Source: an uncultured bacterium (GTDB lineage: Bacteria > Planctomycetota > Planctomycetia > Pirellulales > UBA1268). Taken from it: DNA of 7,546 nt. The position numbers and the translations under genes were made by a program. The notes under the pieces were generated by a model. The model did no database searches. It saw nothing but the letters and a program-made list of their open reading frames with translations, and was not told where the DNA came from. This document shows positions 1-6,007 of this stretch, piece by piece. How positions within the stretch are numbered: the stretch's first letter is position 1; the number at the start of each line of letters is the position of its first letter. Where the stretch lies: the NCBI GenBank assembly GCA_937959175.1, contig CALGAS010000007.1:1-7546 (forward strand), read 5' to 3'.

Positions 1-628
1 CCTCCTGGGTCGGCGAACTGGCGGCAAACTCGCTGAACGAGCGGAACTCCTGAGACTGGGTACCGAGTTGGAAGTAGGAAAGATGGACGCCGCGATTGTT
101 GTAGGACCAGCCGCCCTCGTAGCGGTTGCCCCAGGTCATCTTGGTTCGCAGCCAGCTCGTATTGAGGTCGAACTCGGTTGGCTCGGCCCCGATCTCGAAG
201 TAGGTGACGTCGGGAGCCGCCTGCCGCACCTCCTCGGACGTGCCGGGCGGGACCGTGGTGATCACGATTGGATACTCGTTGGCAAAGTCCGAGTAGTCGT
301 TGTTGAGTTGGACGATCGTCTGGGGTGAGACCGGGTTTGTGGGGATGATCGAAAATCCCGCGTTTTGGGTGCGGGCCGTCGAGTTGACACGCGGCACCGT
401 GATGCCCCAGTACAGGCGGTCGTACTGGAAGTAGATCCCGTCCTGATCCCGCTTGTACATGTTGTATTCGCCGAGATCCGGCGGGGCGAACAGCTGGAAG
501 TCGTAGAAGTCCTGGTCGGGCAGGAGCGGCATCCAATCGGCAGCCCGGGCGGCTGCGAGGCCTCCCGCGACGGACGCAGCCGCCATGATCGAAGCCAGGA
601 ACCGCTTGAAACCCAGTGTCGTAGCCAT
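1..628 (-). CDS. Secreted, probably outer-membrane beta-barrel protein (3' end beyond window)
   Basis: This leftward reading frame is open from an ATG at 628 to the window edge, giving 209 residues with no stop; its C-terminus is missing. Residues 1-29 form a clear Sec signal peptide: a short basic start (FKR), an alanine-rich hydrophobic core and an ARA|AD cleavage site. The mature part is rich in aromatic residues, Asn, Gln and Ser. It contains strand-like segments such as GIYFQYDRLYWG (about 64-75), TKMTWGNRYEGGW (about 164-176) and GVHLSYFQLG (about 182-191), where polar and aromatic residues alternate. That pattern, and the WGNRYEGGW-type motif, recall planctomycete outer-membrane barrel proteins. 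The family is inferred from pattern, not proven. An AGGA lies 12 nt upstream of the start. The gene diverges from the TraB-like gene at 851, so it has its own promoter region. It could instead be another periplasmic or surface protein. Confidence 0.72.
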   Translation of the reverse strand, partial: MATTLGFKRFLASIMAAASVAGGLAAARAADWMPLLPDQDFYDFQLFAPPDLGEYNMYKRDQDGIYFQYDRLYWGITVPRVNSTARTQNAGFSIIPTNPVSPQTIVQLNNDYSDFANEYPIVITTVPPGTSEEVRQAAPDVTYFEIGAEPTEFDLNTSWLRTKMTWGNRYEGGWSYNNRGVHLSYFQLGTQSQEFRSFSEFAASSPTQE

Positions 629-850
629 CGCTTGTGTGTCCTGTGGTGCAGGAGCCATTCCGTCCGCCTGTGCGGATTGCTCCTCTGGTATCGGTCGTGC
701 CGGCGGGTCGGGTTGACCAAACTTGGAAAACTCTGCGGGCCAGGCTGGCTCGGTCCCCAAAAACGCCGGGTCGTGGCAGCCCCGGCCGGCTCGGGTATCC
801 TGCAGAAGGAGACGATGAACCCGTTTGTTCGGAATCCTGGAGGCCCTTCC
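629..850. other. Divergent intergenic region with a weak hairpin and a weak promoter match
   Basis: These 222 bp separate two divergently transcribed secreted-protein genes, so they should hold both promoters. A possible plus-strand promoter is GTGGCA (773-778), a 17-bp spacer and TATCCT (796-801). Each hexamer matches consensus at 4 of 6 positions, which is weak. An inverted repeat, AGGAGC (650-655) with GCTCCT (679-684), encloses a smaller stem, TCCGC (663-667) with GCGGA (672-676). On the minus strand this lies just upstream of the ribosome binding site of the gene starting at 628. I found no convincing minus-strand promoter. Confidence 0.4.
839..843 (+). promoter_or_regulatory. Shine-Dalgarno that sets the start of the TraB-like gene
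   Basis: GGAGG lies 7 nt before the ATG at 851. It decides between that start and an in-frame ATG at 815, whose AAGGAG (806-811) sits only 3 nt away. Starting at 851 also leaves a clean signal peptide at the very N-terminus, whereas starting at 815 would place 12 polar residues in front of it. Confidence 0.7.
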
Positions 851-1777
851 ATGCCCCGCTTCTTGCTGTCCGCCCCCCTGATTGCCCTGCTTGCCACGGT
901 GATCCCCGCACCCGCTCAGGCCGAGCGAGCCCCTGTCGCCAGCGAGCAGACTTCCCAGTTTCTCAGGCTCTCCCGCGACGATGCCGGTGACCTCGTCTCG
1001 CTCGACACCTCGATCGTCGAGTACGCCGAGGATCCCCGGCTCGCCGCCCGAGTCGGACGGCAGCCGGTGACCGTCGACCTCGTAGCGGCTGTCCACCTCG
1101 GCGGCGACGCCTATTACGAGACGCTCGACAAGCTCTTCACCGACTACGACGCGGTGCTCTACGAGCTCGTGGCCCCGCCCGGTGAACGACCGAAGCCTGG
1201 CCGCAAGCCCCGGGGCGCGATCGGCTCGGCCCAGCAGGGACTGACTCGGCTTCTGGGCCTCGAGTTCCAACTGGAGAGCGTCGACTACTCAGCCGACAAC
1301 TTTGTCCATGCCGACCTCTCGCCCCGAGAGTTTCAGCAGGCGATGCGGAAGCGGGGGGAGTCATGGTGGAGCATGTTCTCGAAACTCATGCGGGAAAGCA
1401 TGGCCCGGGCCGAGCGGGGCGACGCTGAAGCGCCCGATGTGAGCGTCGGCGAACTCTTCGGCCTGCTGTTTGGCGGCGGAGCGGAGCGGCAGGTTCGGCT
1501 GCGTCGGCTGATGGCCGAACAGTTCACCGACATGGACGTCCTCACGAGCACCTTCGGGGGAGAGGAGGGCTCAACCCTGATTACCGACCGCAATGCCGCC
1601 GCCCTCAAGGTGCTTCGACAACGGATCGGCAAGGGCGACCGTAGGATCGCCATCTTCTACGGGGCCGCCCACATGGACGATTTTGACCGGCGGCTTCAGG
1701 AGGATTGCGGTCTTCAGCCGGGGGAGACAATCTGGCTGGAGGCCTGGGATCTCCGCGACGGCACCGCCGTAAAATGA
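851..1777 (+). CDS. Secreted TraB/GumN/Tiki-superfamily protein, putative metal-dependent hydrolase
   Basis: The product is 308 residues with a signal peptide (1-24, cut at AQA|ER), so it is exported. Motifs of the TraB/GumN/Tiki group appear in order: an AAVH histidine motif at 79-82 followed by GGDAYYE; YELV at 104-107 with a conserved-type Glu at 105; DRN at 246-248; and GAAH at 271-274, a second Gly-x-x-His. Members of this superfamily are putative metalloproteases or hydrolases that use the two histidine motifs and the glutamate. That role is family knowledge, and no substrate can be read from the sequence. The middle third (about 150-235) is helical and charged. The start at 851 is set by GGAGG 7 nt upstream. 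The 3' end overlaps the convergent isomerase gene by 64 bp, leaving no room for a terminator between them. An upstream in-frame extension to 365 is open only because GC-rich DNA has few stops. Confidence 0.78.
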   Translation: MPRFLLSAPLIALLATVIPAPAQAERAPVASEQTSQFLRLSRDDAGDLVSLDTSIVEYAEDPRLAARVGRQPVTVDLVAAVHLGGDAYYETLDKLFTDYDAVLYELVAPPGERPKPGRKPRGAIGSAQQGLTRLLGLEFQLESVDYSADNFVHADLSPREFQQAMRKRGESWWSMFSKLMRESMARAERGDAEAPDVSVGELFGLLFGGGAERQVRLRRLMAEQFTDMDVLTSTFGGEEGSTLITDRNAAALKVLRQRIGKGDRRIAIFYGAAHMDDFDRRLQEDCGLQPGETIWLEAWDLRDGTAVK

Positions 1778-2631
1778 CCGGTGGCCCAGTGAGGCGGCCT
1801 GATGCCGGGGTGGGCCGGGGATCCCCGCAGCTGGGACCAGCTGGCAGCCACGATGCGGGAAGCCTCCAGAATCCCCTCGTAACCGAGCATTTCAACCGAC
1901 TCCCCAACCGGGTCAAACTCCACGCCGCCGGCGAAGCCGTGGACCCACAGGGATGTCAGAACCTCCGCCAGGGGCAGATTCCCCTGGCCAATCGGGAGCC
2001 GATCGGCAATGGCTGCCGGCGGCCCTCGTCGATCGGCTACGTGAATGACCGCGACCGACTCGGCCATCCGTGGAGCGAGGGCCAGCATCTCGCCGTCGTC
2101 GGCCCAGTGCCAGAGATCGACCGCCAGCTTGACCGCGGGATCGTTGAAGCCCTCGACGAGTTCGACGGCCTCGCTGAGCCGGTTGACGAAACTGCAGCCC
2201 TCCGCGGCAGCCGGGTGCATCGGTTTGACCGCCAGGACGACGCCGGCCTCGGCGGCCTGAGGAATCAGCAGCTCGACCGCCTGCGAGAGCAGCCGGCGGG
2301 CATGCGATCGAGTGTGTCCGCCGCGGCATCCGCTGTGGACCACCAGGACTGGAGCGGCCAAGGTCTCGGCCATTTCGATAGCCTCGCGGGCATCCGCGAC
2401 ACTCTCTTCGAACGAGCGGCCGTCGCCGCCGGTGAAGCCCCCAGCCCAGCGAACACTCGACACCCGCATGCCATGGCTGGCGATCAATGCGGCGGCTGTG
2501 TCGGCTCCGAGATCCGAGACCTTGGGCCGCCAGACCGAGATCGCTTCAAAACCGTGGACCGCGTACCGTTCGACCTCGACCGGAAGATCCCAGCGGGACG
2601 TGGTCATCTCGCTGATGGCAAACTCGAACAT
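1714..2631 (-). CDS. TIM-barrel sugar phosphate isomerase/epimerase family protein (xylose isomerase-like / AP endonuclease 2 fold)
   Basis: The 305-residue product begins MFEFAISEMTTSRWDL and shows the alternating strand-helix pattern of this TIM-barrel family: GFEAISVWRP (27-36), VSSVRWAGGFTGGDG (58-71), VLVVHSGCRGGHT (95-107), VVLAVKPMHP (131-140), KLAVDLWHW (168-176), VAVIHVADRRGPP (193-205) and GGVEFDP (235-241). Expected metal ligands are visible at D172, H197 and E238. The fourth position, normally Glu in an EPxxP-type motif, is Lys 136. The protein is probably cytoplasmic and lacks a signal peptide; its sugar substrate is unknown. The barrel appears to end near residue 265, followed by about 40 low-complexity residues that overlap the 3' end of the convergent TraB-like gene. 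The ATG at 2631 has GGAG 11 nt upstream. Longer in-frame starts would run antisense into arfB and are rejected. Confidence 0.82.
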   Translation of the reverse strand: MFEFAISEMTTSRWDLPVEVERYAVHGFEAISVWRPKVSDLGADTAAALIASHGMRVSSVRWAGGFTGGDGRSFEESVADAREAIEMAETLAAPVLVVHSGCRGGHTRSHARRLLSQAVELLIPQAAEAGVVLAVKPMHPAAAEGCSFVNRLSEAVELVEGFNDPAVKLAVDLWHWADDGEMLALAPRMAESVAVIHVADRRGPPAAIADRLPIGQGNLPLAEVLTSLWVHGFAGGVEFDPVGESVEMLGYEGILEASRIVAASWSQLRGSPAHPGIRPPHWATGHFTAVPSRRSQASSQIVSPG

Positions 2632-2657
2632 GCTCGTTGCTGCTCCAGAGGGATCGC

Positions 2658-2671
2658 CGCGGACGTCCGCG
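2658..2671. promoter_or_regulatory. 14-bp perfect palindrome, possible operator or leader hairpin
   Basis: CGCGGACGTCCGCG reads the same on both strands. It lies 27 bp upstream of the isomerase start and downstream of the predicted promoter, so it would be in the transcribed leader. It could bind a dimeric repressor. In DNA this GC-rich, roughly one 14-bp palindrome per window is expected by chance. Confidence 0.25.
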
Positions 2672-2698
2672 ACGGGCTGACCCGCCTCGAAGGGGCCG

Positions 2699-2728
2699 AG
2701 TATGGAACGCACTTCCGCAGACTGTCCA
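2699..2728 (-). promoter_or_regulatory. Candidate sigma-70-type promoter for the isomerase homologue
   Basis: Read on the minus strand, TGGACA (2728-2723, 5 of 6 to consensus) is followed by an 18-bp spacer and CATACT (2704-2699, 4 of 6). Transcription would start near 2692, giving a leader of about 60 nt before the ATG at 2631. It is placed by consensus only. Confidence 0.33.
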
Positions 2729-2867
2729 GAGTGGCCCGCAGAGGCTCGTCGTGAGGCCGTCAGACACGTCTTCTCCCCGCCAGTCGTGATAGCAGGACAC
2801 TGTTTTTCCGACCTTGACAAATCGTCTCGACTCGCGTTTTCAGACCATCCCATCCGGAAGGATTCAG

Positions 2868-3308
2868 ATGACTCGTCAGCGACCGCTCGTGATCGGCACC
2901 GGGGCAACACGGATCCTGATTCCGGCTGACGCACTCCAGTGGCAGTTCGCTCGCTCGTCGGGCCCTGGGGGCCAGCACGTCAACCGGACCAGCAGCAAGG
3001 CCGTGCTGCGGTTCCATCCCGCTGGTTGCCCGGGACTGCCCGAGCCGGTGCGGGAGCGGCTCCTGGCGCGGGTGCGATCGCGACTGACCGCCGAGGGTGA
3101 ACTGGTGATCGCCAGCCAGCGGCATCGCGAACAAGGCCGCAACGTCGCCGACTGCCGGGCCAAACTGTCGGCCCTGATCGAACGGGCCGCCGTACCGCCC
3201 AAACCCCGCCGGGCGACCCGCGTGTCCCGGGCGGCGCGTGCCGCCCGCCTCGATGCCAAGAAGCGACGCGGCGTCACCAAGCGGCTCAGACGGCCGCCGC
3301 AGGATTGA
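2868..3308 (+). CDS. arfB: Alternative ribosome-rescue factor ArfB (YaeJ/ICT1-type peptidyl-tRNA hydrolase)
   Basis: The product is 146 residues, close to the roughly 140 of E. coli ArfB. The class I release-factor catalytic loop is present as SSGPGGQHVNRTSSK (30-44), with the GGQ triplet at 34-36 that positions hydrolysis of the peptidyl-tRNA ester. There is no codon-recognition domain. Instead a very basic C-terminal tail (about 112-143, many Arg and Lys, ending KKRRGVTKRLRRP) matches the ArfB tail that enters the empty mRNA channel of stalled ribosomes. The inferred role is release of nascent chains from ribosomes on truncated mRNA. The ATG at 2868 has AAGGA 5 nt upstream. An in-frame TTG at 2814 would add 18 residues unlike the family and has no ribosome binding site. 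The neighbouring genes are not translation genes. Confidence 0.92.
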   Translation: MTRQRPLVIGTGATRILIPADALQWQFARSSGPGGQHVNRTSSKAVLRFHPAGCPGLPEPVRERLLARVRSRLTAEGELVIASQRHREQGRNVADCRAKLSALIERAAVPPKPRRATRVSRAARAARLDAKKRRGVTKRLRRPPQD

Positions 3309-3329
3309 CAACCCAGAGAAGGGCAACGC

Positions 3330-3338
3330 TGGTATAAT
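3330..3338 (+). promoter_or_regulatory. Extended -10 promoter of the UVR-motif gene
   Basis: TGGTATAAT is a perfect extended -10 (TGn plus TATAAT, with TATAAT at 3333-3338). It sits in the 80-bp gap after arfB and about 50 bp before the next start. The perfect TTGACA at 3305-3310, overlapping the arfB stop codon, is 22 bp upstream. That is too far for a normal spacer, so the promoter probably relies on the extended -10. The signal suggests the UVR gene is transcribed independently of arfB, with a leader of about 44 nt. Confidence 0.65.
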
Positions 3339-3388
3339 CGAGGCGATCGGTGAGGACCGCCGTCGCCGCACTGAACGAAGGATCTCTC

Positions 3389-4183
3389 ATGCCCAGTCCC
3401 CGCGACATCGACACCCTTCTCAAGAACTGGCAGTTCCGCCCTGGCGAGGTCAATGCCCGGCTCCTGAAAGCCCGCAACGGCCGGCAGGTGCTGCAAATGC
3501 GGATCGACATGGGGATCGTCCAGATGGAGACGGAACTCCGGCCGGACGGCATGCGGCCCCACGGTGCTGACACCTATTACGACTACCTCGTTGGTGAGGC
3601 GATCCGCGAGGGCGACGATTTTCGGCTCACCCAGGAACAGTGCGCCGAGGCGGATCGCGAGTTCGTGCAGTACTACCAGCGGCGGCTCTGCTGGCTGGCC
3701 CTCCGCGAATATCGGCGGGCCACACAGGATGCCGATCACAGTCTGGCCTTCATGGACTTCGTCCACCGTCACTCGCCCGATGAGGAATGGACCCTGTCGC
3801 ACGAGCAATACCGACCCTTTGTCCTCTTTCACCGAGTCCAGGCGGGGGCTCTCGCCGCCCTCGAAGAGCAGGGGCCGGAAAATGCGATTCATGAGATCAA
3901 CTCGGGACTCTCCCGATTTCGTGACCTCTTCGCCCGCTACGACGCCGCGGAGCAGTTCGATGACGACGAACTCGTCAAGCGGCTCGAGGAGATGCGGGAA
4001 AGCGTGCGGGAGCGGTACGAGGTCGGCCGGACGCTCGAGGAGCAACTCGCGGAGGCGGTTCGCCTGGAAGACTACGAACTGGCGGCTCGTATCCGCGACG
4101 AGCTTCGCGGCGAACGCAGCGGACCCCGCCGCGCCGGCCGGCGGCGGCCGGCCTCAGGCGGCACCGAGGCAGCCGACGCCTGA
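3389..4183 (+). CDS. UVR (UvrB/UvrC) motif-containing protein, planctomycete type
   Basis: The product is 264 residues. The N-terminal block (about 6-70) contains WQFRPGEVNARLLKARNGRQ and then LQMRIDMGIVQMETE and DTYYDYL, a pattern I associate with proteins conserved in planctomycetes. The middle (about 85-185) is helical and resembles TPR-like helix pairs. A UVR motif follows (about 215-239, LEEQLAEAVRLEDYELAARI), the helical hairpin through which UvrB and UvrC interact and which also occurs in McsA and Clp proteins. The C-terminus (240-264) is basic and low in complexity. There is no helicase or nuclease domain, so this is neither UvrB nor UvrC. It may be an adaptor binding a UVR partner, which is inference. 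AAGGA lies 6 nt before the ATG at 3389. The protein is probably cytoplasmic. Confidence 0.85.
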   Translation: MPSPRDIDTLLKNWQFRPGEVNARLLKARNGRQVLQMRIDMGIVQMETELRPDGMRPHGADTYYDYLVGEAIREGDDFRLTQEQCAEADREFVQYYQRRLCWLALREYRRATQDADHSLAFMDFVHRHSPDEEWTLSHEQYRPFVLFHRVQAGALAALEEQGPENAIHEINSGLSRFRDLFARYDAAEQFDDDELVKRLEEMRESVRERYEVGRTLEEQLAEAVRLEDYELAARIRDELRGERSGPRRAGRRRPASGGTEAADA

Positions 4184-4244
4184 GCGATGGCGGTCTGTAA
4201 CTCTTTCAAGCCCGGCTGCCACGACCGCCGACTGCCCGATCGTT

Positions 4245-4274
4245 GCAACCGGCCGGGTTTACCACGCCGGTCGC
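4245..4274. promoter_or_regulatory. Imperfect inverted repeat, possible activator binding site
   Basis: GCAACCGGC (4245-4253) and GCCGGTCGC (4266-4274) pair at 8 of 9 positions around a 12-nt centre. The centre lies about 103 bp upstream of the start predicted for the sigma-54-like promoter, where enhancer-binding proteins commonly bind. It could equally be a hairpin at the end of the UVR transcript, although no T-tract follows. Confidence 0.3.
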
Positions 4275-4336
4275 ATGCTGGGCAAGATGCGCAGGCCTGA
4301 TCGGTTCCTGACGGCTCGCCCGTGAACGTTTTGTCT

Positions 4337-4352
4337 TGGCACGGCGTATGCA
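4337..4352 (+). promoter_or_regulatory. Sigma-54-like (-24/-12) promoter
   Basis: TGGCACG (4337-4343), four bases, then ATGCA (4348-4352) matches the sigma-54 consensus TGGCACG-N4-TTGCA with one mismatch. The invariant GG and GC are exactly 10 bases apart. The start would be near 4363, about 40 nt before the ATG at 4402. Sigma-54 promoters need an ATP-dependent activator bound upstream; an inverted repeat lies at a suitable distance. It is inferred from sequence match alone. Confidence 0.5.
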
Positions 4353-4388
4353 TGTCTCTACCCCGTCGGCGCGAAGCCGCACCCGCCC

Positions 4389-4393
4389 AGGAG
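4389..4393 (+). promoter_or_regulatory. Shine-Dalgarno of the 95-residue unknown protein
   Basis: AGGAG lies 8 nt before the ATG at 4402. It is the main reason to accept this short frame as a gene and to prefer this start over an in-frame start at 4336, which would lie inside the promoter match. Confidence 0.6.
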
Positions 4394-4401
4394 ATCGCAC
4401 C

Positions 4402-4689
4402 ATGCCTGCCCCAGCATCTTCCCATGCAGCCTTCACGCCCCAGCGATTCACTGTCCAGGTGGACGAGAGCGAGTGCTTGATTCGCGCTGCGGAGGTCTGG
4501 CCGATCGCCGACGTGCTGGAACTCGAAAGCCAGCTCGAACCGGGCGGCGACCATGGCACCGAACGGATCGACGCCGACGTGGCGGCTGATCTCCTCGACG
4601 CCCGCATGATCCCGCCCCCGCGGCCCCGTCGCCGTCGGCAGCGGGCGGTGAGCTCACGGGCGGTCTTCTACGCCACGGCCGACGACTGA
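4402..4689 (+). CDS. Hypothetical protein, 95 residues, function unknown
   Basis: I do not recognise this protein. It is 95 residues, with no signal peptide, membrane segment or cysteine cluster. The N-terminal half (about 15-50) is acidic and could fold into a strand followed by a helix (RFTVQVDESECLIRAA, then VADVLELESQ-like residues). A second acidic stretch at 55-68 (ERIDADVAADLLDAR) looks helical. It is followed by a proline-arginine stretch (70-81, PPPRPRRRRQ) that could contact nucleic acid or acidic partners. The start is supported by AGGAG 8 nt upstream and by a sigma-54-like promoter at the right distance. Together these make it more than a chance frame. The next gene starts 79 bp downstream and may have its own promoter. 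A regulated small protein is plausible, but no function is claimed. Confidence 0.62.
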   Translation: MPAPASSHAAFTPQRFTVQVDESECLIRAAEVWPIADVLELESQLEPGGDHGTERIDADVAADLLDARMIPPPRPRRRRQRAVSSRAVFYATADD

Positions 4690-4735
4690 TCCAGGACGTC
4701 GAGCGGGCCGCCTCTTCGCAGCGGTGGATGACGAC

Positions 4736-4741
4736 TACAAT
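4736..4741 (+). promoter_or_regulatory. Possible -10 element of the M24 peptidase gene
   Basis: TACAAT (5 of 6 to consensus) lies 27 bp before the ATG at 4769. No recognisable -35 sits 17-18 bp upstream. If real, transcription starts near 4748, which would exclude the in-frame GTG at 4724 as a start. Confidence 0.28.
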
Positions 4742-4768
4742 CGCGTCCTCCATTGGAGAACGCTGTTC

Positions 4769-5884
4769 ATGAATGGCTCCTACCCGCTCCTCGACCCTGC
4801 CGGCTGCCGGACCAGGCAGGTGCGGCTCCTGGAGACACTCGCCGCTGCGGAAGTCGACCTGGCGGTGCTTGTGTCACCGGAACATATCGAGTACTTCACT
4901 GGCCACCGCTGGGATCACCGCTTCCTGCCGCTGGCCGCGGTCACATCCGATGGCCACTGCCTGCTGGTCTGCCCCGACAAGCCGGCTCACGAGCCGGCGG
5001 CCGATGAGGTTCGCACCTACGAGGCCAAGTGGCGGTCGACGCTCCGCAACGATCAGCGGGAGGCGGCGGCGGGTGTGTTTGCCGACTGGCTCTCCGGCCG
5101 CCGCCCGCGCCGGGTGGGCATCGAGTTTTCGGCCTGTCCGCCGCATGTCACGGCTGCTCTGGGCGGGGCCGAACTGGTCGATGTCGAGCCGGCCTTGCTG
5201 GCGATGCGGCGGCGCAAAGATCCCGATGAGCTTGCCCTCCTGCGACGGGCGATAGCCGCCTGCGGCGCGATGTACGAGACGGCCCGCAGCATCATTCGAC
5301 CGGGTATCAACGAGTTGGACGTCTTCTCGGCGCTTCAGGCGGCGGCAGTGACCAACTGCGGCGAGATGCTCACGGCAACCGGCAACGACTACGCCTGCGG
5401 GGTTCGGGGCGGTCCCCCGCGGGATCGACGCTGCGAGGCGGGGGAACTCTACATCCTCGATCTCGGGCCGGCGTATCGCGGCTATTTCGGTGACACCTCG
5501 CGGGCCATCGCCGTCGATGGCCGGCCGACCGACGAGCAGCTGGCCGCCTGGGAGCGGGTCTGCGGGGCGCTCGAGATCGTGGAACGACGGGCCCGTCCGG
5601 GGGTTCGCTGCCGCGAAATCTACGAGGAGGTGCGGGAGTGGCTGGCGGGATCGCCGCTGGGGAGCTGGTCGAGCCACCTCGGCCACGGCATTGGGCTGTT
5701 TCCGCACGAGGCCCCCCATCTCAACCCCACCTGGGACGACATGCTCGAAGAGGGTGAGGTGATCGCCGTCGAGCCGGCGCTCTACGGCGAGGCGCTCCGC
5801 TGCGGCCTCAGGCTCGAGAACGATTACCTCGTGACGTCGACCGGTGTCGAACTGCTCAGCCCGTTCCCGCTCGAGTTGGCGTGA
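4769..5884 (+). CDS. M24-family metallopeptidase (Xaa-Pro aminopeptidase / prolidase type)
   Basis: The product is 371 residues with the two-domain layout of aminopeptidase P and prolidase: an N-terminal creatinase-like domain (about 1-145) and a C-terminal pita-bread catalytic domain (about 150-371). All five dinuclear metal ligands of the M24 family are present in order: D231 (ILDLGP), D242 (GDTSRA), H306 (LGHGIG), E335 (AVEPALY) and E350 (RLENDYLV). H313 in FPHEAPHL is the usual second active-site histidine. It should cleave N-terminal Xaa-Pro bonds or Xaa-Pro dipeptides in the cytoplasm; which of the two cannot be told, and some M24 proteins have other activities. The ATG at 4769 has GGAG 10 nt upstream, and the alternative GTG at 4724 would add 15 residues. 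The stop lies in a TGAGCGGT context shared with the repeat found after bioB. It appears to be transcribed alone. Confidence 0.9.
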   Translation: MNGSYPLLDPAGCRTRQVRLLETLAAAEVDLAVLVSPEHIEYFTGHRWDHRFLPLAAVTSDGHCLLVCPDKPAHEPAADEVRTYEAKWRSTLRNDQREAAAGVFADWLSGRRPRRVGIEFSACPPHVTAALGGAELVDVEPALLAMRRRKDPDELALLRRAIAACGAMYETARSIIRPGINELDVFSALQAAAVTNCGEMLTATGNDYACGVRGGPPRDRRCEAGELYILDLGPAYRGYFGDTSRAIAVDGRPTDEQLAAWERVCGALEIVERRARPGVRCREIYEEVREWLAGSPLGSWSSHLGHGIGLFPHEAPHLNPTWDDMLEEGEVIAVEPALYGEALRCGLRLENDYLVTSTGVELLSPFPLELA

Positions 5885-5952
5885 GCGGTGGGCGGGGTGA
5901 GGGTGAACGCAACGCGGGCATCGGGAGCGGGATGGCCCAACGGCCCGCCGTC
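5881..5952. repeat. Dispersed hairpin module, diverged copy 1
   Basis: It begins with GTGAGCGGT, which contains the stop codon of the M24 gene, and ends with the 18-nt core GCCCAACGGCCCGCCGTC (5935-5952) shared with the two other copies. Its main stem pairs GGGCATC (5916-5922) with GATGGCCC (5931-5938) around one bulged G. The T-A pair of the other copies is replaced by A-T here, a compensatory change that supports a real hairpin. Confidence 0.65.
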
Positions 5953-6007
5953 AGGCGGTTCAAGTCTCCGGCGTGTTGGTTGGGGCAGGCGTTTTGGGCG
6001 GGTTGGT

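Larger units (their letters stand above)
2632..2867. other. Divergent intergenic region between the isomerase homologue and arfB
   Basis: These 236 bp contain no credible gene. They hold promoter-like elements facing both ways, a 14-bp perfect palindrome, and next to it CGGG-CTGA-CCCG (2673-2684). A perfect TTGACA (2814-2819) faces arfB, but the sequence 17-18 bp downstream (around 2837-2843) is a poor -10 match. It is therefore only half a promoter by consensus. Confidence 0.5.
4184..4401. other. Intergenic region with an inverted repeat and a sigma-54-like promoter
   Basis: These 218 bp contain no gene. Near the left end, GGCGGTC (4189-4195) and GACCGCC (4223-4229) form a 7-bp inverted repeat with a 27-nt loop. 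It has no T-tract, so it is a poor terminator candidate for the UVR gene. The inverted repeat at 4245-4274 and the promoter match at 4337-4352 are listed separately. Confidence 0.5.

Noticed and set aside
365..850. Upstream in-frame extension of the TraB-like gene (start at 365)
   Set aside because: It would run antisense to the secreted-protein gene at 1-628 and bury the signal peptide. GGAGG 7 nt before 851 and the leader peptide fix the start there.
262..897. 211-residue minus-strand frame
   Set aside because: It overlaps the real minus-strand gene in another frame and the start of the TraB-like gene. Its composition (runs of Ser, Thr, Arg and Pro) is that of a GC-rich shadow frame.
2814..2867. 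TTG start adding 18 residues to ArfB
   Set aside because: No ribosome binding site and no family similarity. This TTG is part of a TTGACA -35-like element, and AAGGA precedes the ATG at 2868.
2632..2934. N-terminal extension of the isomerase homologue to 2934
   Set aside because: It would read antisense through the arfB start and across the promoter region. The family N-terminus matches the start at 2631.
3305..3338. TTGACA (3305-3310) as the -35 partner of TATAAT (3333-3338)
   Set aside because: The spacer is 22 bp, well beyond the usual 16-19. The extended -10 explains the promoter without it.
2876..4045. 389-residue minus-strand frame
   Set aside because: It is antisense to arfB and the UVR-motif gene, both of which have clear family motifs. 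It has no recognisable domain.
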